A stretch of DNA of 64,000 bases from Parafilimonas terrae (GCF_900115755.1 NZ_FOXQ01000001.1:682001-746000); one strand, 5' to 3'. Positions 43,724-53,385 are shown, numbered from the stretch's first letter. Notes: generated by a model not told the origin, from the sequence alone. Numbers and translations: made by a program.

Positions 43724-43740
43724 AACAATAATAAAATTGT

Positions 43741-44088
43741 ATGCATATTGAAACGCTCCGTGAATATTGCCTTTCAAAGAAAGCCGTAACAGAAGGTTTT
43801 CCTTTTGGCGAAACAACGCTTGTATTCAGGGTAAAGGAAAAAATATTTTTACTGGTTGCATTAGATGCCGATCCTTTGCAATTCAATGCCAAATGTGATC
43901 CTGAGAAAGCAGTTGAATTACGGGAAGAATATGATGCTGTTAGACCAGGCTATCACATGAATAAGAAACATTGGAATACTATTATAATTGATGGCAGCAT
44001 TCCATCAAAACTTATAAAAGAAATGATTGATGATTCTTATAACCTCATTGTTCAATCATTGCCTAAGAAAGTAAGGGATGATCTTTAA
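43741..44088 (+). CDS. MmcQ/YjbR family protein
   Basis: A 115-residue protein of the MmcQ/YjbR CyaY-like DNA-binding family: IETLREYCLSKKAVTEGFPFGETTLVFRV, then KIFLLVALDADPLQFNAKCDPEKAVELREEY, then GYHMNKKHWNTIIIDGSIPSKLIKEMIDDSY. Length and motif order are normal for the family, whose role is still unclear. Its start lies 18 bp after the end of the MITE-like element, so the insertion may have changed its promoter. Confidence 0.93.
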   Translation: MHIETLREYCLSKKAVTEGFPFGETTLVFRVKEKIFLLVALDADPLQFNAKCDPEKAVELREEYDAVRPGYHMNKKHWNTIIIDGSIPSKLIKEMIDDSYNLIVQSLPKKVRDDL

Positions 44089-44092
44089 TATC

Positions 44093-44812
44093 CTATTTTG
44101 TTGTTGCCTGCTTACTGCCAAACACTGTTTTCAATAATTCCGTAACACGGGCAGCCGGGTCCTTCCTGATCTTTTGCTCTTCCAGGCCCACTTCATAAAA
44201 AATACCATCAATGGCCTTTTGTGTTACATAAGCTGAGATATCCGTTGGAACCTTTTTGGCGGCGAATTTATTATAGGCTGTAAATACATCGCTCCAGTAT
44301 TTGGTGGCATCCACTTTATTCAAAGATTTTTCAATAACCGGGCTGAAAGCGGCCGTAAGTTGTGCAGTAGTCTTGCCTTTAAAATAATTGGTAGCGGCAA
44401 AATCACCACCTCGCAAAATGCCCAATGCATCTGTAATCGTCATCTGTTTTATAGCATTAGTGAAAATGGGCGTTGCCGATTTGGCGGCATCTTCAGCAGC
44501 ACGGTTTAAAGAAAGAACCGCTTTATCAACGAGGCTTCCCAATCCAAACTGTCGTAATGTTTTTTCAACATTCTGCGCTTCGGGCGGCATTAAAATTTTT
44601 ATGGCTGCATCTGCAAAAAATCCATCCACAGCACTTAACTGGTTTGCACTGTTTTGCGTGCCAATGGTAAGCGCCTGTTTTAAACCGGCAACGATTTGTG
44701 ACTGGGACAAATTATTATTGCCAGACGAAGGCAATGAACCGGCTACCTGCTGCAGTTCGGTACAGGAGCAAAGGAAAATGGCTGTAAAAAAAAGAAACGC
44801 TATTTTTTTCAT
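44093..44812 (-). CDS. DUF4197 family lipoprotein
   Basis: A 239-residue lipoprotein (MKKIAFLFFTAIFLCSC; lipobox Cys17). The mature part is helical with the DUF4197 pattern: IVAGLKQALTIGTQNSANQL, IKILMPPEAQNVEKTLRQFGLG, AITDALGIL-like TITDALGILRGGDFAATNYF and a C-terminal AIDGIFYEVGLEEQKIRKDP. The function of the family is unknown. It is convergent with the MmcQ gene (4 bp between the stops). Confidence 0.9.
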   Translation of the reverse strand: MKKIAFLFFTAIFLCSCTELQQVAGSLPSSGNNNLSQSQIVAGLKQALTIGTQNSANQLSAVDGFFADAAIKILMPPEAQNVEKTLRQFGLGSLVDKAVLSLNRAAEDAAKSATPIFTNAIKQMTITDALGILRGGDFAATNYFKGKTTAQLTAAFSPVIEKSLNKVDATKYWSDVFTAYNKFAAKKVPTDISAYVTQKAIDGIFYEVGLEEQKIRKDPAARVTELLKTVFGSKQATTK

Positions 44813-44929
44813 TTTACTGTTTAGTTTGAAAAAGCTTAAAATAATGCCAGTTTAAGCGAATCCCCGCTTTATTACAAATTATTAATATTTGCGAATATAT
44901 TTTTGCTGCAATTAACAACATAGCTTTTC

Positions 44930-45745
44930 ATGAAATTATCACGCATCCTTCCCTGCATTGTATTTTTTTTAGCCTGCAATAATAATAATCAGCCGGATAA
45001 AATAACAGTCAATAATAATGACAATCCTGCCCCTCCAATGATAAACTATTCAATCGTAAAAGTTTATCCGCACGATACATCTTCCTATACCGAAGGCCTG
45101 GAATGGAGAAATAACAGTTTGTATGAAAGCGGCGGCAGCTATGGAACCAGCAAACTTTATCAGGCAACACTGGAAGGCAAAACCCTGCAATCCATACCAT
45201 TACCAAAGGAATTTTTTGGCGAAGGCATTACTATACTGAACAATAAAATTTACCAGCTCACTTACCAGGAACATAAGGTATTTGTTTACGATGCGGCTAC
45301 ATTCAAAAAAATAAAGGAGATGGAATGGCCTTATGAAGGCTGGGGCATGACGAATAATGGTAAAGATTTAATTATAAGCACCGGCAGCAGCGTGCTTTAT
45401 TTTGTGGACCCGGAAAACTTTAAAATTCTCAACCAGTTTAGCGTTACGGATAATTATGGCCCGGTTAGTAATTTGAATGAGCTGGAATATGTAAACAACG
45501 TTATATATGCTAATATTTATCAAACAGATTATATTGTAAAGATTGATCCGGAAACGGGAAGCGTGCTTGGCAAGCTGGATATGAGTGGTATTTTAGCTAA
45601 AAGCGGCATGCCGGTAAATATTCAAAATTATACAGCTGCAACAGGATATGTTTTAAACGGCATTGCCTACGACTCTGTTAAAAACAGTTTTTTTGTTACC
45701 GGCAAAATGTGGCCGGCCCTTTTTGAAATAAAACTGAATAACTGA
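44930..45745 (+). CDS. Glutaminyl-peptide cyclotransferase, lipoprotein
   Basis: A 271-residue lipoprotein (lipobox FLAC) with the beta-propeller glutamine cyclotransferase fold of the plant/bacterial type. Family segments are VYPHDTSSYTEGLEW, LYESGGSYGTSKLYQATLEG, FFGEGITILNNKIYQLTYQEHKVFVYD, PYEGWGMTNNGKDLIISTGSS, LNELEYVNNVIYANIYQTDYIVKID and VLNGIAYD. It would convert N-terminal Gln to pyroglutamate on exported proteins. A possible -7 box TATTTTTG lies at 44898-44905. The esterase gene follows 39 bp later and may be co-transcribed. Confidence 0.93.
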   Translation: MKLSRILPCIVFFLACNNNNQPDKITVNNNDNPAPPMINYSIVKVYPHDTSSYTEGLEWRNNSLYESGGSYGTSKLYQATLEGKTLQSIPLPKEFFGEGITILNNKIYQLTYQEHKVFVYDAATFKKIKEMEWPYEGWGMTNNGKDLIISTGSSVLYFVDPENFKILNQFSVTDNYGPVSNLNELEYVNNVIYANIYQTDYIVKIDPETGSVLGKLDMSGILAKSGMPVNIQNYTAATGYVLNGIAYDSVKNSFFVTGKMWPALFEIKLNN

Positions 45746-45784
45746 TCTGGAATCGTTTTTGTACCATAAAGCAATAAATTTTTT

Positions 45785-46822
45785 ATGTCGAAACTTTCTA
45801 CCGTTACTCTATTCATTGCCATCATTATTCTTGCATCATCATGCGCCCGCATATTAAGGCCAGGCACAGGCAACGCTAAAAACCATAAACGCAATACCAA
45901 TAAAACTGCCGGTAATAAAAATAACAATGCTCCTTCAACCACTACTACAGCAAATGTTACCACGTTAAAAAATATTGTATTCAGCACAGCCGCAAATGCC
46001 AATGGCATTAATCAGAAGCTTGCGCTGGATGTTTATAAACCTGCCAATGCAGCCGGGAAAAAATTCCCTGCAATTTTTCTTATTCACGGCGGTGGCTTTG
46101 TGAATGGCGATAAAAATTCACTTACATCAACATCCTCCAAACTGGCAGCTAATGGTTATGTGGTTATTTCGCTTAATTACAGGCTTGGTTTTGGAAAGAA
46201 TGGCGCCCGCTCCAACTGCGCCGACAGCAATCTTTTAAAACAGGCCCTTTACCGTTCTGTTGAAGATGCATACGGCGCAATTAATTATGTTGTTCAACGC
46301 GCAGATGATTATAATGTGGATAAGAACTGGATTTTCGTCGGCGGGCAAAGCGCAGGCGCTATTACGGCTTTATCAACTGCTTACTTTCAAAATGATCGTA
46401 CACAGAAATTTTTCTCCAGCGTCGCAGAACGACCAGGAATATCCATTGCTGCAAAAAACGGTTTTACCATTCGCGGGGTAATAAGCATGTGGGGTGCATT
46501 TTTAGATCCCGGCCTGATTACGGCTAAAACAGCGTTGCCAACTATATTTTTCCAGGGAGAGCGAGATAATGTTGTGCCGTTTAATACAAGGCCGTTTGCG
46601 CCATGCGCCGTGGCAACGCCTATTTACGGAACCCGTCCTTTATACAACCGCCTGAAAAATTTGGGCGTAACAGCCATTGCACATGTTGACCCCCAGGGCG
46701 GCCACGGAGTCTTTACAGAAGATTTCAGAATAAAGAATATACTTTGTTTTTTGAATGATGTGAGACAGGACAGGGTAAAGCAGGTTTACCTTACCGGCAT
46801 TCAAAACAGTTGTGATAAATAA
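45785..46822 (+). CDS. Alpha/beta-hydrolase lipoprotein (esterase-like)
   Basis: A 345-residue lipoprotein (LASSC lipobox near residue 20) with a low-complexity Asn/Lys/Thr linker (about 25-60) and an alpha/beta-hydrolase fold. It has the oxyanion segment LIHGGGFVNGD, the nucleophile elbow GGQSAGA, the acid region ERDNVVPFNTRP, and a late catalytic His in DPQGGHGVF. It resembles carboxylesterases and feruloyl-esterase-like enzymes, but the substrate cannot be told. It is anchored in a membrane facing the periplasm or the surface. Confidence 0.88.
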   Translation: MSKLSTVTLFIAIIILASSCARILRPGTGNAKNHKRNTNKTAGNKNNNAPSTTTTANVTTLKNIVFSTAANANGINQKLALDVYKPANAAGKKFPAIFLIHGGGFVNGDKNSLTSTSSKLAANGYVVISLNYRLGFGKNGARSNCADSNLLKQALYRSVEDAYGAINYVVQRADDYNVDKNWIFVGGQSAGAITALSTAYFQNDRTQKFFSSVAERPGISIAAKNGFTIRGVISMWGAFLDPGLITAKTALPTIFFQGERDNVVPFNTRPFAPCAVATPIYGTRPLYNRLKNLGVTAIAHVDPQGGHGVFTEDFRIKNILCFLNDVRQDRVKQVYLTGIQNSCDK

Positions 46823-46921
46823 GTTGACTTGCTGATTAGTTTACTGGTTGAAAAGTGCGAACCAGATTTGAGAATGAACTAGTAAACAAGTGAACCCGTG
46901 AACTTTGAAACTGCAACTCTT

Positions 46922-48043
46922 TTAAGCAGCATATTCCTCTGAAGGAATCTCAAATTTTTCCAGAATCCCGGAAGCAAGTTTCATGGCGCGGCCAATTGCC
47001 TGGTCCATATCATAATACCTGTATTCGCCCAGCCTCCCGCAAATAAGCACATTTTCCAACTTTTCGCTTTCGGCCCTGTATTGTTCATACAACTGCTTAT
47101 TGGCTTTGTCAGGAAAAGGATATTCAAAATTGGCTGAATTTTCGGGCGTAAAAGGTGTTTCATGCGTAAGCATTGTTCCTTTCACTTTATCTTTTTCATC
47201 AGGGTGCATTAAATGTTTCCATTCAATGGTTCTTATGCGGGGGTCTTCAACATTTGGGTAATTGACCTGTATGCAGGGTTGATGCTGTTCTGTATTTTCA
47301 AGATGCTCTACGCGCCGCTCCTGGCCGCGGTATTTTAATTTGCCATATTTATAACCGAAAAATTCATCAATTGGCCCGGTGAATATGAGCAATTTCTTTG
47401 CTGCTACGTTGTCTTTATTCTGCAGGTAATCCGTTTCAAGTTCCAAAGGAATACCCTCAATCATATTACGCACCATTTCGGTGTAACCGTTACGGGGTAA
47501 AGCATTCCATCGGTGGTTGGGCGTGAGCGTGTTTACGTTTGATTTATTAATTGTAATGCGCACCGCAAGTTCCTTATCAAGCTCAGTGGCCTTTACACCC
47601 CATTGTTTTTCGGTATATCCCTTTATGAATAATTCATATAGCTGGCGGGGCATTTTTGCAAGGCATGCTTCTTCAAAATTGGAAGGCTCGCCTTTAAAAG
47701 TTTCTTCCTCCCAGTCTTTACCGGCGATCTTTTCAATGTAATCCTGGTTCACAGGCCAATTAAGGTATTCACCGTTAACTTTTGACCGTATGGTTGCAGA
47801 CCAGTTATAAAATTCTGTAAACCGGTTTAAAAAATTCCAGATTTTTTCAGAGCCGCACCTGAAATAATGAGGGCCATATTTATGGATCATTGCCCCACTC
47901 TCGTGCCTGTAATCAAAAACATTCCCTGCAAGGTGGTTTTTCCGGTCGAGGATAATTACGTTCTGGTTATGATCTGTAAGTATGCGTGCAATAGTACTGC
48001 CGGTCAGCCCTGCGCCAACAATTACGAAGTCTTTTTCAGTCAT
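46922..48043 (-). CDS. glf: UDP-galactopyranose mutase
   Basis: A 373-residue flavoenzyme that interconverts UDP-galactopyranose and UDP-galactofuranose. It has an FAD site VGAGLTGSTIARIL at the N-terminus, LAGNVFDY, HKYGPHYFRC, the segment GYTEKQWGVKATEL with active-site residues, and the end RLGEYRYYDMDQAIGRAM. Length is normal. It marks the start of the polysaccharide locus and predicts a galactofuranose-containing glycan. The sugar transferase gene lies 53 bp upstream on the same strand and is probably co-transcribed. Confidence 0.96.
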   Translation of the reverse strand: MTEKDFVIVGAGLTGSTIARILTDHNQNVIILDRKNHLAGNVFDYRHESGAMIHKYGPHYFRCGSEKIWNFLNRFTEFYNWSATIRSKVNGEYLNWPVNQDYIEKIAGKDWEEETFKGEPSNFEEACLAKMPRQLYELFIKGYTEKQWGVKATELDKELAVRITINKSNVNTLTPNHRWNALPRNGYTEMVRNMIEGIPLELETDYLQNKDNVAAKKLLIFTGPIDEFFGYKYGKLKYRGQERRVEHLENTEQHQPCIQVNYPNVEDPRIRTIEWKHLMHPDEKDKVKGTMLTHETPFTPENSANFEYPFPDKANKQLYEQYRAESEKLENVLICGRLGEYRYYDMDQAIGRAMKLASGILEKFEIPSEEYAA

Positions 48044-48096
48044 TAAGCAAATGTAAGTTTTAGTATAATATTATTTGGCATGCTACAATATGCATA

Positions 48097-48825
48097 TTAA
48101 TATGCTCCCTTGCCAGATAACACAACAACGGGTGTTTGCATGAGAATTTTCATGTCAAGTAAAAAGGTATATTCTTCAATATATTCTGTATCATGCTCTA
48201 TCATAAATTCTGCACTTGTATTGTTTTCCCTGTCCCTTATTTGCCATAAACCGGTAATACCCGGGCGCACCAGGCAACGCACTTCTTTAAATTCAGGATA
48301 AGGCACAAGCATAAATGGCACAAGCGGCCTTGGGCCTACTATGCTCATATCGCCTAATAACACATTAAAAAGCTGGGGCAGTTCGTCAATACTGGTTTTA
48401 CGGATGATTTTTCCAATCCAGGTAATACGTGAATCATTTTTGTCTTTGTGTAAAACACCTTTTTCAGCACTCTCAATATGACGTTTGTGATCCTTTTGTT
48501 TTACGCTGTGGTCTGTAACCATCGAGCGAAACTTATGGCATTTAAAATTTATGCCGCCATAACCTACCCTGTCGTTACTGTACAGGATGGGGCCTTTTGA
48601 AGTTATCTTTATTAAGAGTGCTACTGTTATTAATATGGGAGCAAAAAGTATAATAAGTATGGATGCTACCAAAATATCAAAAGCACGTTTAAGAAAAAAT
48701 TGAAATGACTTTTTCTGAATAGACCGGCTGATTGTATAAAAAGAACGCTGATCCTCTGTTTCGTTAGCATATACATGAACAAAGCCGGTATCTTCCGCAG
48801 TGTTGCTGGTAAAATTTAGTTTCAT
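48097..48825 (-). CDS. Polyprenyl-phosphate sugar-1-phosphate transferase (priming transferase)
   Basis: A 242-residue bacterial sugar transferase of the WcaJ/WbaP catalytic-domain type. The start at MKLNFTSN is preferred to the upstream frame. It has KRAFDILVASILIILFAPILI (membrane hairpin), KGPILYSNDRVGYGG, FKCHKFRSM, the ITWIGKIIRKTSIDELPQLFNVL active-site region, SIVGPRP and the end VRPGITGLWQI. It starts synthesis of a repeat unit by loading a sugar phosphate onto undecaprenyl phosphate. It is the short form, with only one membrane segment before the catalytic part. Confidence 0.93.
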   Translation of the reverse strand: MKLNFTSNTAEDTGFVHVYANETEDQRSFYTISRSIQKKSFQFFLKRAFDILVASILIILFAPILITVALLIKITSKGPILYSNDRVGYGGINFKCHKFRSMVTDHSVKQKDHKRHIESAEKGVLHKDKNDSRITWIGKIIRKTSIDELPQLFNVLLGDMSIVGPRPLVPFMLVPYPEFKEVRCLVRPGITGLWQIRDRENNTSAEFMIEHDTEYIEEYTFLLDMKILMQTPVVVLSGKGAY

Positions 48826-49048
48826 AGTTACTTGTTGTTTAAATAGGATACCTAACAAAGATATAAGTTTTCGGAAAAAATTATATGGAAATCAATGACC
48901 GTAGTCAAACATTCCGAAAAAAACGTATTTTTCTTGGTTAACGTATTCTATCGGGGTAACAAATATGCCGCACTTCCCTACAAGCATGATACCAGAATTC
49001 ATTATTTGCGGAATTATTACTATCATTGCCAAAAACAGCTGCGTTTAA

Positions 49049-50470
49049 ATGCTATTTAATTCCTTAGCCTTCGTTGGCTTTTTCATAATTGTTACATCGC
49101 TTTTTTTTCTGCTGCCCCATAAATACAGATGGCTGCTATTGTTGATGAGCAGCTGTTATTTCTACATGTCGTTTCTGCCTATATATATATTGGTATTAGG
49201 CTTTACGATTGTAATTGATTATTTCGCCGGTATTTTTATTGAGAAAAGCGAAGGGCGAAAAAGGAAGCTTTTTTTATGGCTGAGCATTATAACCAACGTG
49301 GGCATACTCGGCTTCTTTAAATATTTTAATTTTATTAATGATAACATAACGGTCCTTCTAAAGCTTTTCAATTTTACAAACCCTGTTCAGGACCTAAGTT
49401 TTATCTTGCCTATCGGCCTATCGTTTCACACCTTTCAGGCAATGAGTTATACAATAGAAGTCTATCGTGGCAACCAGAAGTCTGAACGTAATTTTGGAAT
49501 ATATGCTTTATATGTAATGTTTTACCCGCAGTTGGTGGCAGGGCCAATTGAGCGGCCGCAAAATATTATCCACCAGTTTTACGAACCCAAAAAATTTGAA
49601 TATGACCGGGTGGTAATAGGGTTGAAAATTATGTTGTGGGGTTTCTTTAAAAAGCTGGTGGTGGCCGACAGGCTTGGCATTTATGTAAATACAGTTTTTA
49701 GTAACTCTTACCATCATAGCGGGTTAACTTTATTTACGGCCAGCATGTTTTTTTATGCGCAGATATATTGCGATTTTTCCGGATATTCCGATATAGCCAT
49801 CGGCAGTGCCAAGGTAATGGGCTATAACCTGATGGAAAATTTCAGAAGACCCCTATTGGGAACCAGTTTTGCCGATAAATGGTATCGCTGGCACATTTCG
49901 CTTTATACATGGTTTAGAGATTATGTATATACACCACTGGCACGAAAAGCGCGACGCAACAGGTTTAAATTGTTAAGCTATGTTGTATTAATTTTTACGT
50001 TAAGTGGTTTATGGCATGGTGCCAACTGGACTTATATTTTATGGGGGTTTTCCGCAGGTTTAAGTATAGTGGTTGAACGTATTTACCAGGATAAAGTACG
50101 TCCGCATAAATATATTAACAGATGGTGGCTGCGATTTTTCGGCACCATAATACCGGCAATTATTGGTTGTATCATGCTCGTTTTTTTCAGGGCGCCTACG
50201 GTTGGCGATGCATTCCATATATTAGGTTCCATCTTATCATTTAAAGGCGGCAATCTTTTTAAAGGCACCCCACCTATCAATTTTTATTATTGCATAATAG
50301 CAATTTGTATGTTGTTTACAGTTGAGGTTATACAGGAGTATTATCCCAAAATAAAACTTATAAATAATAATTCAGTGGTAATAAGATATGGAGGTTACCT
50401 TTTAGCAATACTGATAATATTAATGATTGGCGTATTTAACGGAGGACAGTTTATTTACTTCCAATTCTAA
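49049..50470 (+). CDS. MBOAT-family O-acyltransferase (AlgI-like)
   Basis: A 473-residue polytopic membrane protein of the MBOAT family. It has LPIGLSFHTFQAMSYTIEVYRG, YPQLVAGPIERPQNI, the CDFSGYSDIAIGSAKVMG segment, DKWYRWHISLYTWFRDYVYTPL and the catalytic His in LSGLWHGANWTYILWG. AlgI-like members move acetyl or other acyl groups across the inner membrane for O-acylation of polysaccharides. The SGNH gene 19 bp downstream fits the usual two-part arrangement. The gene begins a five-gene plus-strand run. Confidence 0.96.
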   Translation: MLFNSLAFVGFFIIVTSLFFLLPHKYRWLLLLMSSCYFYMSFLPIYILVLGFTIVIDYFAGIFIEKSEGRKRKLFLWLSIITNVGILGFFKYFNFINDNITVLLKLFNFTNPVQDLSFILPIGLSFHTFQAMSYTIEVYRGNQKSERNFGIYALYVMFYPQLVAGPIERPQNIIHQFYEPKKFEYDRVVIGLKIMLWGFFKKLVVADRLGIYVNTVFSNSYHHSGLTLFTASMFFYAQIYCDFSGYSDIAIGSAKVMGYNLMENFRRPLLGTSFADKWYRWHISLYTWFRDYVYTPLARKARRNRFKLLSYVVLIFTLSGLWHGANWTYILWGFSAGLSIVVERIYQDKVRPHKYINRWWLRFFGTIIPAIIGCIMLVFFRAPTVGDAFHILGSILSFKGGNLFKGTPPINFYYCIIAICMLFTVEVIQEYYPKIKLINNNSVVIRYGGYLLAILIILMIGVFNGGQFIYFQF

Positions 50471-50489
50471 GAAACACACAAACAGGTTA

Positions 50490-51470
50490 ATGACAAGAGA
50501 AGAAATAAATCATGTTGTAAGGTTTTTAAAAAAGCTATCCATTCTTGCAGTCTTGCTTTTTATATTCGACAGGGGCATTGGGTTATTTCTTCAATATTTA
50601 TATGAGAAAGACCCGCCGCCTGATATAAAAGCTTTTAATCATGTGATGAATACCCCGCAGGAAGATGTTTATATATTCGGCAGCTCAAAGGTAGCACATG
50701 GTTATGTAAGCAATGTTTTTGCTGATACGCTTGGCCTAACCTGTTTTAATGCAGGCAGGGAACAAACCAATATTTTATATGCCGATGTTGTAATGAGTGA
50801 AATGCTGCGCAAGCATTCTCCTAAACTCGTTATTCTTGATATAACAGCCAAAGAAACAGTTGCGCACAACATGGAAGCCAGCAAGCTTATTCTTGCTAAC
50901 CTTATGATACCGCATATAAATACAGACACTTCTTTTTTGCGCATAGGTAAAAAGCTTTTTCCGAAAGAAGTTTTTGCGGCGCAGCTATCTATGTTGCAGC
51001 GATATAATTCCCAGGTATTGCCACTTTTGCTGGGCACTAAAAAAAACCGTTTTGAAGAGAACGGCTACCTTCCCGTTCACGGAACTAAAATTGAAGGTGA
51101 AATACCCGCTTTCCAGGATAAAGGCGAAAGCTACGACAGCACAGCAAAAGATTATTTCGAACATTTTGTAACCATGCTGCAGGCAAAAAATGTAAAGCTG
51201 GTTATAACACAATCACCTTATTACGTACAAAAATTTACAACATCTCCTTCATTGGCTGCATTAATGCCCATCATCAAAAAATATAATGTTGAATACCTCG
51301 ATTATTCCTTCGATCCTGAATTTTTCAGGAAAGACTATTTTTATGATAATGTGCATTTAAACGATAAAGGCGCCCATGCTTTTTCTGCAAGGCTCGCATC
51401 AGATCTAAAGAAAGATCTCGAAAAAAATGACCCTTCAGTTTTAACCAAATCACAAACGGCCAGGCAATGA
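50490..51470 (+). CDS. SGNH-like protein, partner of the MBOAT acyltransferase
   Basis: A 326-residue protein starting at MTREEINHVV, with one N-terminal membrane helix (about 20-38) and an extracytoplasmic SGNH/GDSL-like fold. The nucleophile region is VYIFGSSKVAHG, the Gly/Asn block FNAGREQTN, and the catalytic Asp/His pair DNVHLNDKGAHAF lies at the C-terminus. Proteins of this type (AlgX/AlgJ, DltD-like) transfer the acyl group delivered by the MBOAT enzyme to the polymer. Its stop overlaps the start of the first sulfotransferase by 4 bp (ATGA), so translation is coupled. Confidence 0.85.
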   Translation: MTREEINHVVRFLKKLSILAVLLFIFDRGIGLFLQYLYEKDPPPDIKAFNHVMNTPQEDVYIFGSSKVAHGYVSNVFADTLGLTCFNAGREQTNILYADVVMSEMLRKHSPKLVILDITAKETVAHNMEASKLILANLMIPHINTDTSFLRIGKKLFPKEVFAAQLSMLQRYNSQVLPLLLGTKKNRFEENGYLPVHGTKIEGEIPAFQDKGESYDSTAKDYFEHFVTMLQAKNVKLVITQSPYYVQKFTTSPSLAALMPIIKKYNVEYLDYSFDPEFFRKDYFYDNVHLNDKGAHAFSARLASDLKKDLEKNDPSVLTKSQTARQ

Positions 51471-52381
51471 ACGATTTTTTAAAACAAAACAGCCATCTTC
51501 TTGAAAAACCTATCATCGTTTTTGGCACAGGCCGTTCCGGCACAACTGTTATTTCCGAGATCATTTTTCAGCATGAAGATTTAGCCTGGCATTCTAACTG
51601 GCAGGAACTTTTTCCAAAGTTTGCACCCATAAATTACCTGCGCCGTTTATTTGATAATAAATACTGGCGGGTAATTGGCATGAATACGCAAAACAATAAA
51701 TCGTTTCGCAACTATATTTTATTCAGGCCAATTGAACGTTACGATTTCTGGGAAGCCGTTACAGGAAAACGAATAGATTTTTCCCGCAACTTTTTACTGA
51801 ACGAAAAAGCCACGCCTGAAGAGCAGGAACACATAAGAACTTTTTTTGCGCGGATAGTAAAATATCAAAAACGAAAAAGGCTGGCCATAAAAATTACAGG
51901 CCCGGCGAGGATGGAATATTTAATGAGCATTTTTCCCGATGCACAGTTTATAAATATTCAGCGTGACCCCGTGGCAACCATTCGTTCATGGATGGAGATT
52001 TACTGGAACGAACAAATAACCAACCAGCTTTGGTGGCAGGGCGCTTATACGGCGGCCGAGTTGAAAAAAGCAGAGGAATTATCCTCCGACAAATTCTTAT
52101 TTGCCGCTTTTCAATACAGGAAGCTGATGGAAACAACCCAGCAGGAAATTGAGAAAATGCATCCTGATATTTATACAACTTCGTATGAAGATTTTGTAAA
52201 AGATCCAAAGGCATTTGTAAAAAACCTGATGGATTTTGCACATTTACAACCATCGAAACTGGTGGATACTTTCATGCAAAAATTATCTATTGCTAACCGC
52301 AATGAAAGAAAAGCGGTTTCGGAAAATTCTGAGATAACGCCGGAAACCAAACAGCAAATAATGGAAATTGTGAATGCCTGA
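51467..52381 (+). CDS. PAPS-dependent sulfotransferase, first copy
   Basis: A 304-residue cytosolic sulfotransferase. The 5'-phosphosulfate loop is GTGRSGTT near residue 20 and the 3'-phosphate site is INIQRDPVATIRSW in the centre. Other family signs are EDLAWHSNW, NEKATPEEQEH and the late YEDFVKDPKAF. It should transfer sulfate from PAPS to a hydroxyl, here most likely of a glycan or glycolipid given the locus. It overlaps the SGNH gene by 4 bp and is followed by a close paralogue. Confidence 0.9.
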   Translation: MNDFLKQNSHLLEKPIIVFGTGRSGTTVISEIIFQHEDLAWHSNWQELFPKFAPINYLRRLFDNKYWRVIGMNTQNNKSFRNYILFRPIERYDFWEAVTGKRIDFSRNFLLNEKATPEEQEHIRTFFARIVKYQKRKRLAIKITGPARMEYLMSIFPDAQFINIQRDPVATIRSWMEIYWNEQITNQLWWQGAYTAAELKKAEELSSDKFLFAAFQYRKLMETTQQEIEKMHPDIYTTSYEDFVKDPKAFVKNLMDFAHLQPSKLVDTFMQKLSIANRNERKAVSENSEITPETKQQIMEIVNA

Positions 52382-52406
52382 CGGCTTCTTATTAAATTCT
52401 ATCATA

Positions 52407-53348
52407 ATGGCAACAGGCGGTGAAAAATATCTTGATAAACCTATTATTATTATTGGCAGCGGGCGCTCCGGCACCACCATTATGTCTGAAATTATTTTTC
52501 AGCATGAAGACCTCGCCTGGCATTCGAACTGGCAGGAGATAATTGTTTTTACGCCGTTGATAAATTTATTAAGGCCGCTCATGAATAATAAATTCTGGCG
52601 CTTTAAAAGGTTTTACAAATATGTTGGCGTAAGCAAGAATACAAGGCAGAAACACCAATCAAAAATCGATCTTGTTTTATTCAATCCAATTGAACGTTAT
52701 AATTTCTGGGAGCACATTACAGGTAAACGTATAGATTTTTCACGTGGTTTTTTAATGAATGAAAAAGCCACGCCGGATGAAGTGAAACGCATTCGTTCTT
52801 TTTTAAATAAGCAGGTAAAATACCAGGGCAAAAAAAGATTGATCATGAAGTTTACCGGCCCTGCACGCCTGGAATATTTAACGAGTATTTTTCCTGATGC
52901 AGTTATTGTAAATGTTATTCGCGAACCCGTTGCCACCGTTCGCTCATGGCTTGAGGTAGGTTTCTGGCAACGCATGGGCATTGATAAATTATGGTGGCGC
53001 GGCGCTTACACGCAGGAAGAGATAACTTATGCAGAAACCATAAAAGATAAGCCTGCTTTAATAACGGCCCTTCAATATAAAAAACTGATGGAGGCCACAC
53101 AGCAGGAAATTAATAAGCTGGGCTTAGATGTGTATGAATGCCGGTATGAAGATTTTGTAAAAGACCCCAAAACTTTCATACATAAAATGATGGATTTTAT
53201 GCAATTGCCGCCATCAAAAAATGTGGATGCCTATCTTGAAAATATGATTGTTGATAACCGGAATGAGCGGCAATCTGCAAGTAAGAAAAGCGCAATGCCG
53301 GAAGAAACGAAACAGCAGATTTTAGCAATAACAGGTAATTATAGTTGA
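52407..53348 (+). CDS. PAPS-dependent sulfotransferase, second copy
   Basis: A 313-residue paralogue of the preceding gene, alike over its whole length (GSGRSGTT, IIFQHEDLAWHSNWQE, RIDFSRGFLMNEKATPDE, VNVIREPVATVRSW, YEDFVKDPKTFI), by eye more than half identical. The start at MATGGEKYL is chosen because it matches the paralogue's N-terminus; an earlier ATG at 52374 overlaps the previous gene. It has an extra stretch near residue 60-85 (FKRFYKYVGVSKNTRQKHQ) that may alter acceptor choice. Tandem duplication followed by divergence is the simple explanation. Confidence 0.9.
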   Translation: MATGGEKYLDKPIIIIGSGRSGTTIMSEIIFQHEDLAWHSNWQEIIVFTPLINLLRPLMNNKFWRFKRFYKYVGVSKNTRQKHQSKIDLVLFNPIERYNFWEHITGKRIDFSRGFLMNEKATPDEVKRIRSFLNKQVKYQGKKRLIMKFTGPARLEYLTSIFPDAVIVNVIREPVATVRSWLEVGFWQRMGIDKLWWRGAYTQEEITYAETIKDKPALITALQYKKLMEATQQEINKLGLDVYECRYEDFVKDPKTFIHKMMDFMQLPPSKNVDAYLENMIVDNRNERQSASKKSAMPEETKQQILAITGNYS

Positions 53349-53385
53349 ATAGCTGATATGTTGAGCTGTTGACACGTAAGCCAAT

